From Bacillota bacterium (GTDB lineage Bacteria > Bacillota > Clostridia > Lachnospirales > Lachnospiraceae), in NCBI GenBank assembly GCA_023450835.1, contig JAEXGM010000097.1, positions 1-64,000 on the forward strand: DNA of 64,000 nt. Direction: 5' to 3'. Positions 33,986 to 42,828 of this stretch are shown one piece after another. The stretch's first letter is position 1, and every line of letters starts with the position of its first letter. The position numbers were made by a program, and so were the translations under genes. A model generated the notes under the pieces. That model was not told the origin of the DNA and searched no databases. It worked only from the letters and a program-made list of their open reading frames with translations.

Positions 33986-34042
33986 ATTATACATATAGTA
34001 AAATCATTTTACAAGCAAAATCAGATTGTAAAATGATTTTAC
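33986..34042 (-). promoter_or_regulatory. LacI-gene promoter with twin 15-bp palindromes
   Basis: On the minus strand TTGTAA (34014-34009), a 17-bp spacer and TATAAT (33991-33986). GTAAAATCATTTTAC (33998-34012) covers the -35 region and spacer. GTAAAATGATTTTAC (34028-34042) repeats it exactly 30 bp away (about three helical turns), and together they form 20-bp inverted arms. A further CTAACGTTAA lies at 33966-33975 near the start of transcription. Confidence 0.7.
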
Positions 34043-34086
34043 TATCAACAGCCGCAATTAATACGATACTGTTTCGTGAAATTTAA

Positions 34087-34251
34087 GGTAAACGTTATAA
34101 ATACAAAAATTAGAAAATTCGGTATACATATTATACAAAAAAGTATGAGGATATTTGTTGTTAATAACAAAAGAATACATTTTGATACTTTTAGGATTTA
34201 CAATTCAAATATTATCATGATATAATCAACTCATATTAAGGTAAACGTTTA
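34087..34251 (+). promoter_or_regulatory. GH127 promoter with LacI-type operators
   Basis: TATAAT at 34221-34226 is followed by AAGGTAAACGTTTAA, whose TAAACGTTTA core (34242-34251) is a perfect palindrome with the central CG typical of LacI-family sites. A second site GGTAAACGTTATA lies at 34087-34099, about 150 bp upstream, allowing loop formation. The -35 is poor, as expected for a regulated promoter. Confidence 0.7.
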
Positions 34252-34348
34252 ATCAAGCCTGTTGCTAAACTGACAGGGTTATTCATAGCAATGATTTATA
34301 TATGAAACTGGTGAGATTTGAAAGTAAAAACAAGGGAGCAGGCAGGGT

Positions 34349-36289
34349 ATGAATAAGTTAAAGACAATTCCGCTAAATAATGTTAGCATCAGCGATCCCT
34401 TTTGGGATAGATATTTGGAACTGGTAAAGGATGTTCTTATCCCGTATCAGTGGGATATTCTCAATGACAGGATTGAGAATGTTGAGACCAGTCATTGTAT
34501 TATGAATTTTAAGATAGCAGCAGGAAGGGAAAGCGGGGAATTTTACGGAGCTGTTTTTCAGGATTCCGATTTGGCAAAGTGGCTTGAAGCGGTTTCCTAT
34601 TCCCTGGCGGTCTGCCCGGATAAGGAGTTAGAAAATACCGTTGATGACGTAATTGATTTAATCGAAGCAGCCCAGCAGGAAGATGGATACATTAATACAT
34701 ATTTTACGATAAAAGGGAAAGAACTCCGATTTACAAATCTCCAGGAAGGCCATGAATTATACTGTGCCGGGCATTTTATGGAGGCAGCAGCTGCATATTA
34801 TCATGCCACCGGCAAAGATAAATTTATTCATATCATGGAGCGTTTTGCAGATCTTATCTGTGACGAGTTTTCTCCTCGGAAGAATTCTAAAGGGTACCCT
34901 GGGCATCAGGAAGTGGAAATCGGACTTTATAAGCTATATGAAGTTACCGGTAAGGTGAGGTATCTGGAACAGGCAAAAATGTTCCTGGATAGAAGAGGGG
35001 AAAAACCGAACTATTTCCTGGAAGAGATGAAAAGACCGGATTTCAGAAGGATATTTGACGAACTGAAAAAGTACGATATTTCTTATTCCCAATCACATTT
35101 ACCGGTCAGAGAGCAAAAAACAGCGGAAGGTCATGCGGTGAGAGCAACTTATATGTATTCCGCCATGGCTGATATCGCCGCTGCATATGACGATACGGAA
35201 TTACTTTCGGTATGCGAAACCCTATGGAATAACATTGTTGAAAAGAGAATGTATATCTCGGGGAGCATTGGAAGCTCCGGTATACTGGAACGGTTTACAA
35301 CGGACTATGACCTTCCTAATAACTCCAATTATTCGGAGACCTGTGCTTCCATCGGCCTTGCATTATTCGGAAGGAGAATGGCGCAGATAGAGAGAAACAG
35401 CAAATACTATGACACTGTGGAAAGAGCACTTTATAACACGGTATTGTCAGGAATTGCTGCTGATGGAAAGGGCTTTTTCTATGTGAATCCGTTGGAAGTG
35501 TGGCCGGATAACTGTATACCAAGAACCTCAAAGGAACATGTAAAGCCAACCAGACAGCCCTGGTTCGGAGTAGCCTGCTGCCCCCCTAATATTGCCCGAA
35601 CCCTGGCATCCTTGGGAGAGTACATATATTTTACGGAAGATAATGCAATCTGGGTTAACTTATTTATTTCCAGTAAAGTAAAGACCATCATTGAAGGTCA
35701 GGAAGTAGCTCTAAAACTGCAGACGAAATTCCCCTATGAAGGGAATGTCAGGATAGAATTAAGCAGTGAAAACGCTGTAAAAGGTAAGCTTAACCTGCGT
35801 GTACCGGATTATGCAAAAAGCTATAGAGTTTCGGTAGATGGGGTGGAGATTGAGTCTTTAGAAGATAGCAACGGCTATTGCGTTCTGCAATTAGACATAC
35901 AGAAACAAATCATTGATATTTGGTTTGATCTTACTCCCCGGTTTGTCAGAGCGAATCCCCTGGTGAAGGAAGACATCGGAAAAGTGGCTGTTATGAAAGG
36001 CCCTCTTGTGTACTGCATGGAGGAGGCAGACAATGAAGGGAATCTGCCGGCTTACTATGTAGACACCGCGTCAGAGCTTATAGAGCACTATGACAGTGAA
36101 TTGTTAGGCGGAGCTGTAGTAATTCAGTGTGAAGGCAGAAAAATGATTCAGGACGGTTGGAATGAGAGGAAGCTTTACTCTGAGCAAAAGCCTGTTTTTG
36201 ATAGGAGGAGATTAACACTAATACCCTATCCATACTGGGGAAACCGCAGCCTTGGTGAGATGCTGGTATGGATGAAGGAGCGCATCTGA
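34349..36289 (+). CDS. GH127 beta-L-arabinofuranosidase
   Basis: 646 residues of the GH127 (former DUF1680) alpha/alpha barrel. Zn-site residues match the HypBA1 pattern: Glu330 and Cys332 in ETCAS, then Cys410 and Cys411 in VACCPPN; Cys410 or its pair is the nucleophile in this unusual cysteine glycosidase family. Other blocks are CAGHFMEAAAAYYHATG and GHAVRATYMYSAMAD. It should remove terminal beta-L-arabinofuranose from plant arabino-oligosaccharides or hydroxyproline-arabinans. No signal peptide, so it acts on imported substrates. It is the first gene of the LacI-controlled island. Confidence 0.93.
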   Translation: MNKLKTIPLNNVSISDPFWDRYLELVKDVLIPYQWDILNDRIENVETSHCIMNFKIAAGRESGEFYGAVFQDSDLAKWLEAVSYSLAVCPDKELENTVDDVIDLIEAAQQEDGYINTYFTIKGKELRFTNLQEGHELYCAGHFMEAAAAYYHATGKDKFIHIMERFADLICDEFSPRKNSKGYPGHQEVEIGLYKLYEVTGKVRYLEQAKMFLDRRGEKPNYFLEEMKRPDFRRIFDELKKYDISYSQSHLPVREQKTAEGHAVRATYMYSAMADIAAAYDDTELLSVCETLWNNIVEKRMYISGSIGSSGILERFTTDYDLPNNSNYSETCASIGLALFGRRMAQIERNSKYYDTVERALYNTVLSGIAADGKGFFYVNPLEVWPDNCIPRTSKEHVKPTRQPWFGVACCPPNIARTLASLGEYIYFTEDNAIWVNLFISSKVKTIIEGQEVALKLQTKFPYEGNVRIELSSENAVKGKLNLRVPDYAKSYRVSVDGVEIESLEDSNGYCVLQLDIQKQIIDIWFDLTPRFVRANPLVKEDIGKVAVMKGPLVYCMEEADNEGNLPAYYVDTASELIEHYDSELLGGAVVIQCEGRKMIQDGWNERKLYSEQKPVFDRRRLTLIPYPYWGNRSLGEMLVWMKERI

Positions 36290-36383
36290 TTCCTGGTTGA
36301 ATTTTTTATTGGGGTTTTAAAAAGTAATTATTTTCAACGGCAAAGGCGGTTGAATAATTAAATATTATAAAGGAGAGGAAAGA

Positions 36384-37808
36384 ATGAAAAAAGTAAAGAA
36401 AACGATGGCTATTTTACTGACATTCATACTTGTTTTTAGCTTCGCAGGATGCAGTAAAGGCAACACAGACACAAGTGGGGACAAAGTTACGAATGCTGCC
36501 GGCAATTCCGGTAAAGAAGATGATTCAAAGGATAACGGTACAGCCGGTGCTGAAAAAGTCAAAATCACTTACTCCATGTGGGGAAGTGCGGAAGAAGGAA
36601 GTAAGACACAGGAAGTTGCGGATAAGTTCAATGCTTCTCAGGATAAAATACAAGTAGAAGTTGTATCTATCCCTTGGGAGAACTACATGACAAAGCTTAA
36701 TTCCATGGCTACGGCAGGACAATTACCTGATACGGGCATGTTAAAAGAAGACGGTGTTGTTCAGTGGTCTTCGGAAGGAATGTTAAATGATGTCAGCTCC
36801 ATGTATGAAGGCAGTGATTCAAAACCCTTAGACAGCCTGGCATACAAATATAAGGGAACAACAGTGGCTTATGCCGCAGCAAATGAAGTTCTGATACTGT
36901 ATTATAACAAAGATATGTTTGATAAAGCCGGTGTTGCTTATCCTCCTACAGCTCTTGACCAGGCGTGGACCTGGGAGCAATTCGTTGATACCGCTAAAAA
37001 GCTCACGGTCGATAAGAATGGAAAGCACCCCGGGGAAGACGGATTTGACAGTGAGAGTATAACCCAATATGGCTGTATGGTAGAAAATTTGCCCTGGCAG
37101 CTGGAAACCTGGGCACTCAGTAATGGCGGCGGTTTCTATTCCAATGATGGTTCCGAGGTCAAAATTGGTGAAGATGCAAGTGTGGATGCCATTCAGAAGG
37201 TTGCTGATCTGTACTTGAAAGACCATGTTGCTCCGTTGTCCGTTGGTCAGACAGATGATGGTGTACAGCGCTCTCTTATTGCAGGAACCGTAGCCATGAC
37301 AACAAACGGTGCGTGGAATGTGGGAACCTGCCTTAATACAGCCAAAGACGAAGGCCTTAAATATGGTGTGGCAGTATTGCCTTATATGAAAGATAAGGTA
37401 ACGCTTTGCACAGGCGGAGCAAATATAGTGTTCTCTCAGACGAAGCATCCCAAAGAAGCAATGGAGTGGATCAAGTGGTATAATTCGGAAGAGAACAGCT
37501 GGAGTTTAATTGAAAGCGGTATTTGGATGCCCACTCTTGACAAGTGGTATACGGATGAGACTTTAACACATAAATGGGTAGATAACCCGAATTTCCCGCC
37601 TTATGAGGAGTATAAGAGCGCAGTTGTAGACTATGCGAAATCCTCTGCAGCCAAATCTGCTTCCTGGTTCTATACCAATCATACCACGGATTTTAATACC
37701 TTACTTGGCTCAGTGCTTGGAGATGTCTGGACCGGAAAGACAACAGCAAAGGACGCCATCGCAAAGAATCTTGATGCTCTAAAGGATGCTCATGAAGGCA
37801 ACCAGTAA
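36384..37808 (+). CDS. sugar ABC importer binding lipoprotein (family 1)
   Basis: 474 residues. A lipoprotein signal with FAGC (Cys at ~23) and a Thr/Ser/Asp/Lys-rich tether to ~60 lead to the MalE-type fold (ITYSMWGSAEEGSKTQEVADKFNA, EVLILYYNKDMFDKAG, LIAGTVAMTTNGAWNVG). It captures oligosaccharides, here probably arabino-oligosaccharides, and passes them to the two permeases downstream. GGAGAGG precedes ATG 36384. The ATPase subunit is not encoded here, as is usual for clostridial CUT1 systems that share a MsmX-like ATPase. Confidence 0.92.
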   Translation: MKKVKKTMAILLTFILVFSFAGCSKGNTDTSGDKVTNAAGNSGKEDDSKDNGTAGAEKVKITYSMWGSAEEGSKTQEVADKFNASQDKIQVEVVSIPWENYMTKLNSMATAGQLPDTGMLKEDGVVQWSSEGMLNDVSSMYEGSDSKPLDSLAYKYKGTTVAYAAANEVLILYYNKDMFDKAGVAYPPTALDQAWTWEQFVDTAKKLTVDKNGKHPGEDGFDSESITQYGCMVENLPWQLETWALSNGGGFYSNDGSEVKIGEDASVDAIQKVADLYLKDHVAPLSVGQTDDGVQRSLIAGTVAMTTNGAWNVGTCLNTAKDEGLKYGVAVLPYMKDKVTLCTGGANIVFSQTKHPKEAMEWIKWYNSEENSWSLIESGIWMPTLDKWYTDETLTHKWVDNPNFPPYEEYKSAVVDYAKSSAAKSASWFYTNHTTDFNTLLGSVLGDVWTGKTTAKDAIAKNLDALKDAHEGNQ

Positions 37809-37817
37809 ATAAAATCT

Positions 37818-37869
37818 AAGGAAGGATGACCCTTGCAGTCAGAAGCTATAAAAGTGGTTATCCTTCCTT
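37818..37869 (+). promoter_or_regulatory. intercistronic hairpin between binding protein and permease
   Basis: AAGGAAGGATGACC pairs with GGTTATCCTTCCTT (14 bp, one G-U) and is followed by AAAAAGAG, not T. It starts nine bases after the binding-protein stop. Such stems usually stabilise the upstream message so binding protein exceeds permease. Confidence 0.6.
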
Positions 37870-37993
37870 AAAAAGAGAGGCTTTGGCTTAAAGCGTATTT
37901 CCAATGCTTATATGGAAGACGCGGCAAGCTTTATACATAAATTTATCCTGCGGGCGAAAGTCAGCGGGCTTTAAGAAAGGCATGGTTATTTAC

Positions 37994-38920
37994 ATGAGCA
38001 AAAAAAATAATGATCCGCGCAAACGTCACTTACGAACTCATGTGAACGAAGAGCGTACTGCGTATATCTGTCTTATTCCGGCCTTTATAGGTCTGATGTT
38101 CCTCACTTACCTGCCTCTTGCCGGAGTGTTTGGAATCAGCTTTTTTCGCTGGACCGGGTTGAGTTCGCCAAAGTTTATCGGCCTTAATAATTACATAAAA
38201 TTATTTACCACTGATCCGTATATTAAGGATTCCATTGTTGTTACGGTATATTTTGCAGTAATTTCAGTACTCGGAAGCATGATATATTCGTTGCTTATTG
38301 CTCTGTTGTTAAATCGGAAAGTTCCTGCAAGAGGCTTCTTTCGAGCAGTTTTCTATATTCCCTATGTTCTTCCGGCCGCAGCGGTCTACGTCGGATGGGC
38401 CTGGTTATATGAAGCGAATTTCGGCTTTTTTAATTATCTTTTATCAAAGGCAGGAATCCATAAGATACTCTTCATAGCAGATTCGAACTATGTGGTTCCA
38501 TCTCTTGCACTGATAGCAGTCTGGCTCTCCGGTAACCTCATTGTTATCTTTCTTGCAGGGCTTCAAAATGTTCCGAAAGTCTATCATGAAGCGGCGGAAA
38601 TTGACGGAGCCAATGGGTGGCAGCGTTTTTGCAATGTAACACTACCATGTATGACCCCAATTATTTTTTACAACCTGTTAATGAGTTTGATTGCTAACCT
38701 TCAGATTGTTACCCCGGCGCTTTCCTTAACCAACGGAGGTCCGGGAAATTCATCGCGTTTTATGACCTATCTTATGTACGATCAGGCTTTCGTAAATAAT
38801 AAGCTGGGTTATGCCTGTGCCGTATCTTTTATAATTTTTGTGATTATTGCTATTTTTACTGGTATCTTATTTGGTACATCAGGAAGCTGGATTTTCTATG
38901 AGGGAGGCGACGAAAAATGA
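37994..38920 (+). CDS. sugar ABC permease, MalF/UgpA type
   Basis: 308 residues with six hydrophobic helices. The EAA loop is EAAEIDGANGWQRFCNVTLP near residue 210, which contacts the ATPase. The N terminus starts RTAYICLIPAFIGLMFLTYLPLAGVF. I prefer ATG 37994 (MSKKNNDPRKRH), with AAAGG 13 bp upstream; ATG 37982 is too close to that site. It forms the transmembrane heterodimer with the next gene, which it overlaps by four bases. Confidence 0.92.
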   Translation: MSKKNNDPRKRHLRTHVNEERTAYICLIPAFIGLMFLTYLPLAGVFGISFFRWTGLSSPKFIGLNNYIKLFTTDPYIKDSIVVTVYFAVISVLGSMIYSLLIALLLNRKVPARGFFRAVFYIPYVLPAAAVYVGWAWLYEANFGFFNYLLSKAGIHKILFIADSNYVVPSLALIAVWLSGNLIVIFLAGLQNVPKVYHEAAEIDGANGWQRFCNVTLPCMTPIIFYNLLMSLIANLQIVTPALSLTNGGPGNSSRFMTYLMYDQAFVNNKLGYACAVSFIIFVIIAIFTGILFGTSGSWIFYEGGDEK

Positions 38921-39783
38921 TTACAGCACAGGGGAAGTTAAAGAGCAAGAAAAGAAATGAGATGGTTGCGAATATTGCTTCTTTTATCATAGTAATATTG
39001 CTTGCATTTGCAGTACTGTTCCCAATATGGTGGATTTTTCGTACTTCGCTGATGACCAATGCTGAAATATACAAATACCCGCCCGCCTTTTTACCGGGCA
39101 AATGGCTGTTTTCTAATTATAAGAAAGCCTTGGAGATTTTTAAATTCTGGAAGTATTTTTTCAATACCATGAAGATTATTGTACCGGCTTGCCTCGCAGG
39201 AACTTTTACAGCCACAATTTGCGGATATGCCTTTGCCAGACTTCGGTTTCGGGGTAAGAAATTTATATGGACTCTGTGTGTCGGTTCCATGCTCCTGCCT
39301 CCTATGGTCACATTAATTCCGCTCTATATTATGTGGACCAGAGGGCTTGGCCTTCATGACAGCTATTTGCCTCTGATTCTTCCGTATTTCTGCGGCGGCG
39401 GTGCTTTCAATATATTCCTGATACGTCAGTTTATTATGACGATACCAAAGGAGTTGGATGAAGCCGCGACCATTGACGGTGCCGGGCGGTTTCGGATATT
39501 ATTCAGTATAATTATACCGGCAATCAAATCGGCTATGATTGTTGTGGCATTATTTATATTTATCGGATTATGGAATGATCTGCTCCAGCAGATGGTCTAT
39601 ATTAATTCTTCAGAAAAATTCACCATAGCATTGGGGCTTACGAATTTCAGAGGACAGTTAAAGCAGGATTGGTCATTGACTATGTGTGCCACATGCCTGT
39701 CTTTTGCACCGGGCGTGTTATTCTATCTGATAGGACAGAAATATTTTGTAGAGGGCATTACAATGACAGGAATGAAAAATTAA
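38917..39783 (+). CDS. sugar ABC permease, MalG/AraQ type
   Basis: 288 residues, six hydrophobic helices, EAA loop EAATIDGAGRFRILFSIIIP near 180. The start is in an ATGA overlap with the first permease. It completes the importer of the arabinoside island. No ATPase gene follows; the next bases hold an inverted-repeat element and a terminator-like hairpin. Confidence 0.93.
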   Translation: MITAQGKLKSKKRNEMVANIASFIIVILLAFAVLFPIWWIFRTSLMTNAEIYKYPPAFLPGKWLFSNYKKALEIFKFWKYFFNTMKIIVPACLAGTFTATICGYAFARLRFRGKKFIWTLCVGSMLLPPMVTLIPLYIMWTRGLGLHDSYLPLILPYFCGGGAFNIFLIRQFIMTIPKELDEAATIDGAGRFRILFSIIIPAIKSAMIVVALFIFIGLWNDLLQQMVYINSSEKFTIALGLTNFRGQLKQDWSLTMCATCLSFAPGVLFYLIGQKYFVEGITMTGMKN

Positions 39784-39800
39784 TCTTAAACAAATTACCA

Positions 39801-39904
39801 GAAGAGGCTGTCGCAAAATACAAAAATTCAACAAGATATGGTTCATAGATACTTGATCAGCACGAATATTTTGTATGAAAATTTCATTTTGCGACAGCCC
39901 CTTC
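39801..39904. repeat. inverted-repeat element with GGCTGTCGC termini (second copy type)
   Basis: A 104-bp element. GAAGAGGCTGTCGCAAAAT (39801-39819) is mirrored by ATTTTGCGACAGCCCCTTC (39886-39904) with one mismatch. Its termini share the GGCTGTC(A/G)C core with the element at 19952-20058, but the interiors differ. Such termini resemble insertion-sequence ends, so a MITE-like origin is possible. Confidence 0.6.
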
Positions 39905-39967
39905 TCTTTGTATCAAAAGAAGCTGTCAAGGCATTAAATTGAAAGCCGGTATAGAATAGTGAAAAGG

Positions 39968-40010
39968 AATCCCATGACTTTAAGGTTTGAAGAAAAGTCA
40001 TGGGATTTTT
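39968..40010. terminator. Rho-independent terminator
   Basis: AATCCCATGACTTT pairs perfectly with AAAGTCATGGGATT, followed by TTTT. It probably ends the arabinoside importer transcript. Confidence 0.75.
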
Positions 40011-40108
40011 CAGTATTATATAAGGATAGAAAGCAAGTAGCATAACACAGTAACATATATTAGAACTATATAAATATATGTCTGACATATCAAGGTGAGG
40101 AGAGTTTT

Positions 40109-40741
40109 ATGTTACTGTTCAGATCAATGATTTCCCCGTTCGCTTCAAAATATCTTCAGGAAAGAAAAAATGTAAAATGGCGAAAAGCCAACCGTCATAA
40201 TCTGACCACCATAAGCTATAATAGCCCAATGAATATTATTAAAGTCGGAAAGGGCACCTATGGACATATCAATGCCCATTTTTATGGTTCGAAGGAGGAA
40301 CGGCTCAATATTGGGAACTACTGTTCCATAGCGGGAAATGTGGAATTTGTCCTTGGAGGTGAACATAATTATAAAAGAGCATCCAATTATCCATATCCTG
40401 AACTGACTTATCACTCCCAATATGACGCCGTTTGTAAAGGACCTGTTAATGTAGAGGATGATGTATGGATTGGTTTTGGGGCGATTATACTTTCAGGGGT
40501 CACATTAGGAAGAGGCTGTGTTGTGGGAGCGGGAAGTGTGGTCGCAAGGAATATACCTCCCTATGCTATCTATGCGGGAAATCGGATTCTCAAATATCGT
40601 TTCAGCAAGGAAATTATAGATAGGTTAAAGGAAATTGATTTTAATCATGTTAACATTAAAGCTTATCAAAAATATGCACAGTGTGAAATTACTTTAGAGA
40701 ATGTTAACACAATTGTTAAATCTATGGGGTTAAAGGTTTGA
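40109..40741 (+). CDS. CatB-related hexapeptide-repeat O-acetyltransferase
   Basis: 210 residues of left-handed beta-helix fold: hexapeptide repeats IIKVGKGTYG, LNIGNYCSIAGNVEFVLGGEHN, VNVEDDVWIGFGAIILSGVTLGRGCVVGAGSVV. The conserved histidine in GGEHN is the catalytic base of the xenobiotic/CatB acyltransferase group. It transfers acetyl from acetyl-CoA to a hydroxyl of a sugar or antibiotic. The C-terminal helix SKEIIDRLKEIDF is typical of the polysaccharide-modifying members. AGGTGAGGAG precedes ATG 40109. It is a single gene between two sugar-uptake islands. Confidence 0.88.
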   Translation: MLLFRSMISPFASKYLQERKNVKWRKANRHNLTTISYNSPMNIIKVGKGTYGHINAHFYGSKEERLNIGNYCSIAGNVEFVLGGEHNYKRASNYPYPELTYHSQYDAVCKGPVNVEDDVWIGFGAIILSGVTLGRGCVVGAGSVVARNIPPYAIYAGNRILKYRFSKEIIDRLKEIDFNHVNIKAYQKYAQCEITLENVNTIVKSMGLKV

Positions 40742-40960
40742 TTTATTGATATTGCCGGAAAACAAAAAACAAAATTAAAATCATTGTAAAAAGTGATGAC
40801 AACATTTACATTTTATGTTAGTCTATAAATGATTTGTTGGACAATAACCACATAAAATGACACTGTTAAGTTGCTATTTTAGGAGTTTTATACAGTGAAC
40901 TAACGAAAACAGATAACTCAACATGACGATTGTGATAATCACATCAAAGGATAGGTTCGT

Positions 40961-42772
40961 ATGCTGCACAAAATGATTTCTAAAATATTTTTATCCATGA
41001 ATCTGTTTACGAAATTAATGATTATGTTATTACTAATATCAATCCTGCCTATCTTCCTTATACAATTTACATCCTATAAGATAAGTACTTCTACCATTGA
41101 GAAGCAGACCAAAGAACTAATCAGCGCGAACCTTCAGCAGTCCAGCAATAGTGTGGTAGGTTTTTTTCATGCTTATGATAACATAATCCTGGATATCTAT
41201 ACGGATAACAGCTACATTGATAACTTAAAGTATATCAATGTCTGGGATACGAAAAACTATTATCCGGCAAAACATCAGCTGGAGGAAAAACTTGAAAATA
41301 TTGGTTATGTCTATTCTGAAATACTGGGTATCGCCATCGTTGGCTTAAATGGAGATGCTACCTTTTATGATACGGTAACGCGGTCCGGGGAAGAGAGCTT
41401 TTGTTTTGACGTGAACAATATAAGGACAAATCCTATGTTCAAAGATTCTTTAAAAATAAAACATGCCATATATTCCAGTACCATTCACAAGGCAGATATT
41501 AATTATGGAAGCAAAAACTATTTTTACATAGCCCATCAGCTGACCGACTTTAACAATTACAAGAATGGTCCCGTCGGCAGTATTATTTTATGCATTGATG
41601 AAAATGCACTTCGCAATGTATATTCACCGGGCATGGATTTTCATTCCAATATAACCTTTCTGGTTAATGAAAAGGGAGATATTATATCTTTTCCTATAAA
41701 ATCTTATGTTGGTTTGAATTTATATCAGGAATATGGTGATGGGAGCATTGAAAAGGTAACAAAACTGTTCTTCCGGGATAAAAATTTGATGAATGCAAAA
41801 CAGTTGGAAGTGCATACCAGCAGTATAAAAGACGGAGTATTTACTCTGATTAATGTACAGAATTTGACCTATGCTTTAAAGGATGTACAGAATATATCAG
41901 GGATTATTATATTAATAGGAATTTTGTTTGGTATCGTGTGTATTTTAATTGCAATGTCTTTTGCAGCCGATACGGACAAATCCGTGAAGAAAATCATACA
42001 TGGTATGAGAAAAGCGGACCAGGGAGACTATGACGTGAGAATATTCTTAGAGGGTAAAGATGAATTTGCAAGAATTGCCCGCCATTTTAATGATATGATA
42101 ATCCGGATAAAGGAGTCCAACAGGCAGGAAAAAGAAGCACTGGTCAGAAAAAAGAATGCCGAGATCAAATCTCTGGAAGCACAGATTAATCCGCATTTTT
42201 TATATAATACTTTGGACGCTATCAACTGGGTGGCAGTGGAGCATGAGGAGTTCCATATCAGTAAGCTGCTTATTCACCTGGCTTCCATCCTAAGATACAG
42301 TATTCAAAGAAGCAATGAGATTGTGACTATTCAGGAAGAGCTGGAGTATCTGAAGAAGTATATTTATTTGCAGCAGGAGCGGTTTTGTTATTCTTTCCAA
42401 TGCACCATTCATATGGATGACGGGTTAAAGAACAATAAAATACATAAATTGCTTATACAGCCGTTAATTGAAAATACCATTGTTCATGGCTTTCCGGGGG
42501 GAATAGGTCATGATGAAATCCATATCCTGATTCAAAAACAATACGATAATTTTATCGAAATCCAGGTAAAGGATAACGGAAAAGGTATGTCCTCTGATTT
42601 GGTAGAATTGTTTAATAACTATGATTACAGGATGGACAATATGGAAACAAGCATAGGAGTGAGGAATGTCATTACAAGGCTAAAGCTTTATTACGGCAGC
42701 AACAGCTATTTTCATGTGGATTCCGGAGAACAGGGGACTGAGGTAACACTTAGGATTCCATATGAAATATAA
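40961..42772 (+). CDS. YesM-type membrane sensor histidine kinase
   Basis: 603 residues. Helix 1 (~17-37), a ~275-residue extracellular sensor region (Cache-like; YNIILDIYTDNSYIDNLKY) and helix 2 (~310-332) precede a HAMP linker (SVKKIIHGMRKADQGDYDVRI). The His_kinase domain follows: phospho-acceptor His412 in AQINPHFLYNTLDAINW, N box IQPLIENTIVHGF and G box VKDNGKGM. It senses an extracellular sugar or a sugar-bound protein and phosphorylates the response regulator encoded 56 bp on. AAAGGA precedes ATG 40961. Confidence 0.93.
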   Translation: MLHKMISKIFLSMNLFTKLMIMLLLISILPIFLIQFTSYKISTSTIEKQTKELISANLQQSSNSVVGFFHAYDNIILDIYTDNSYIDNLKYINVWDTKNYYPAKHQLEEKLENIGYVYSEILGIAIVGLNGDATFYDTVTRSGEESFCFDVNNIRTNPMFKDSLKIKHAIYSSTIHKADINYGSKNYFYIAHQLTDFNNYKNGPVGSIILCIDENALRNVYSPGMDFHSNITFLVNEKGDIISFPIKSYVGLNLYQEYGDGSIEKVTKLFFRDKNLMNAKQLEVHTSSIKDGVFTLINVQNLTYALKDVQNISGIIILIGILFGIVCILIAMSFAADTDKSVKKIIHGMRKADQGDYDVRIFLEGKDEFARIARHFNDMIIRIKESNRQEKEALVRKKNAEIKSLEAQINPHFLYNTLDAINWVAVEHEEFHISKLLIHLASILRYSIQRSNEIVTIQEELEYLKKYIYLQQERFCYSFQCTIHMDDGLKNNKIHKLLIQPLIENTIVHGFPGGIGHDEIHILIQKQYDNFIEIQVKDNGKGMSSDLVELFNNYDYRMDNMETSIGVRNVITRLKLYYGSNSYFHVDSGEQGTEVTLRIPYEI

Positions 42773-42828
42773 GTATTTTAAGCTGGATTTAATAACGTCA
42801 GAAAGTTGTGGGGAATCGGAGGAGACTG

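Larger units (their letters stand above)
33949..34348. other. 400-base divergent control region of the arabinoside island
   Basis: No gene. It contains a minus-strand promoter with twin palindromes for the LacI gene (33986-34042) and a plus-strand promoter with LacI-like operators for GH127 (34087-34251). Details are in the two following entries. Confidence 0.75.
39784..40108. other. intergenic region after the arabinoside island
   Basis: 325 bases holding the inverted-repeat element at 39801-39904, a degenerate half-end-like AGAAGCTGTCAAGG near 39920 and a terminator hairpin at 39968-40010. No open frame of note. Confidence 0.6.
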
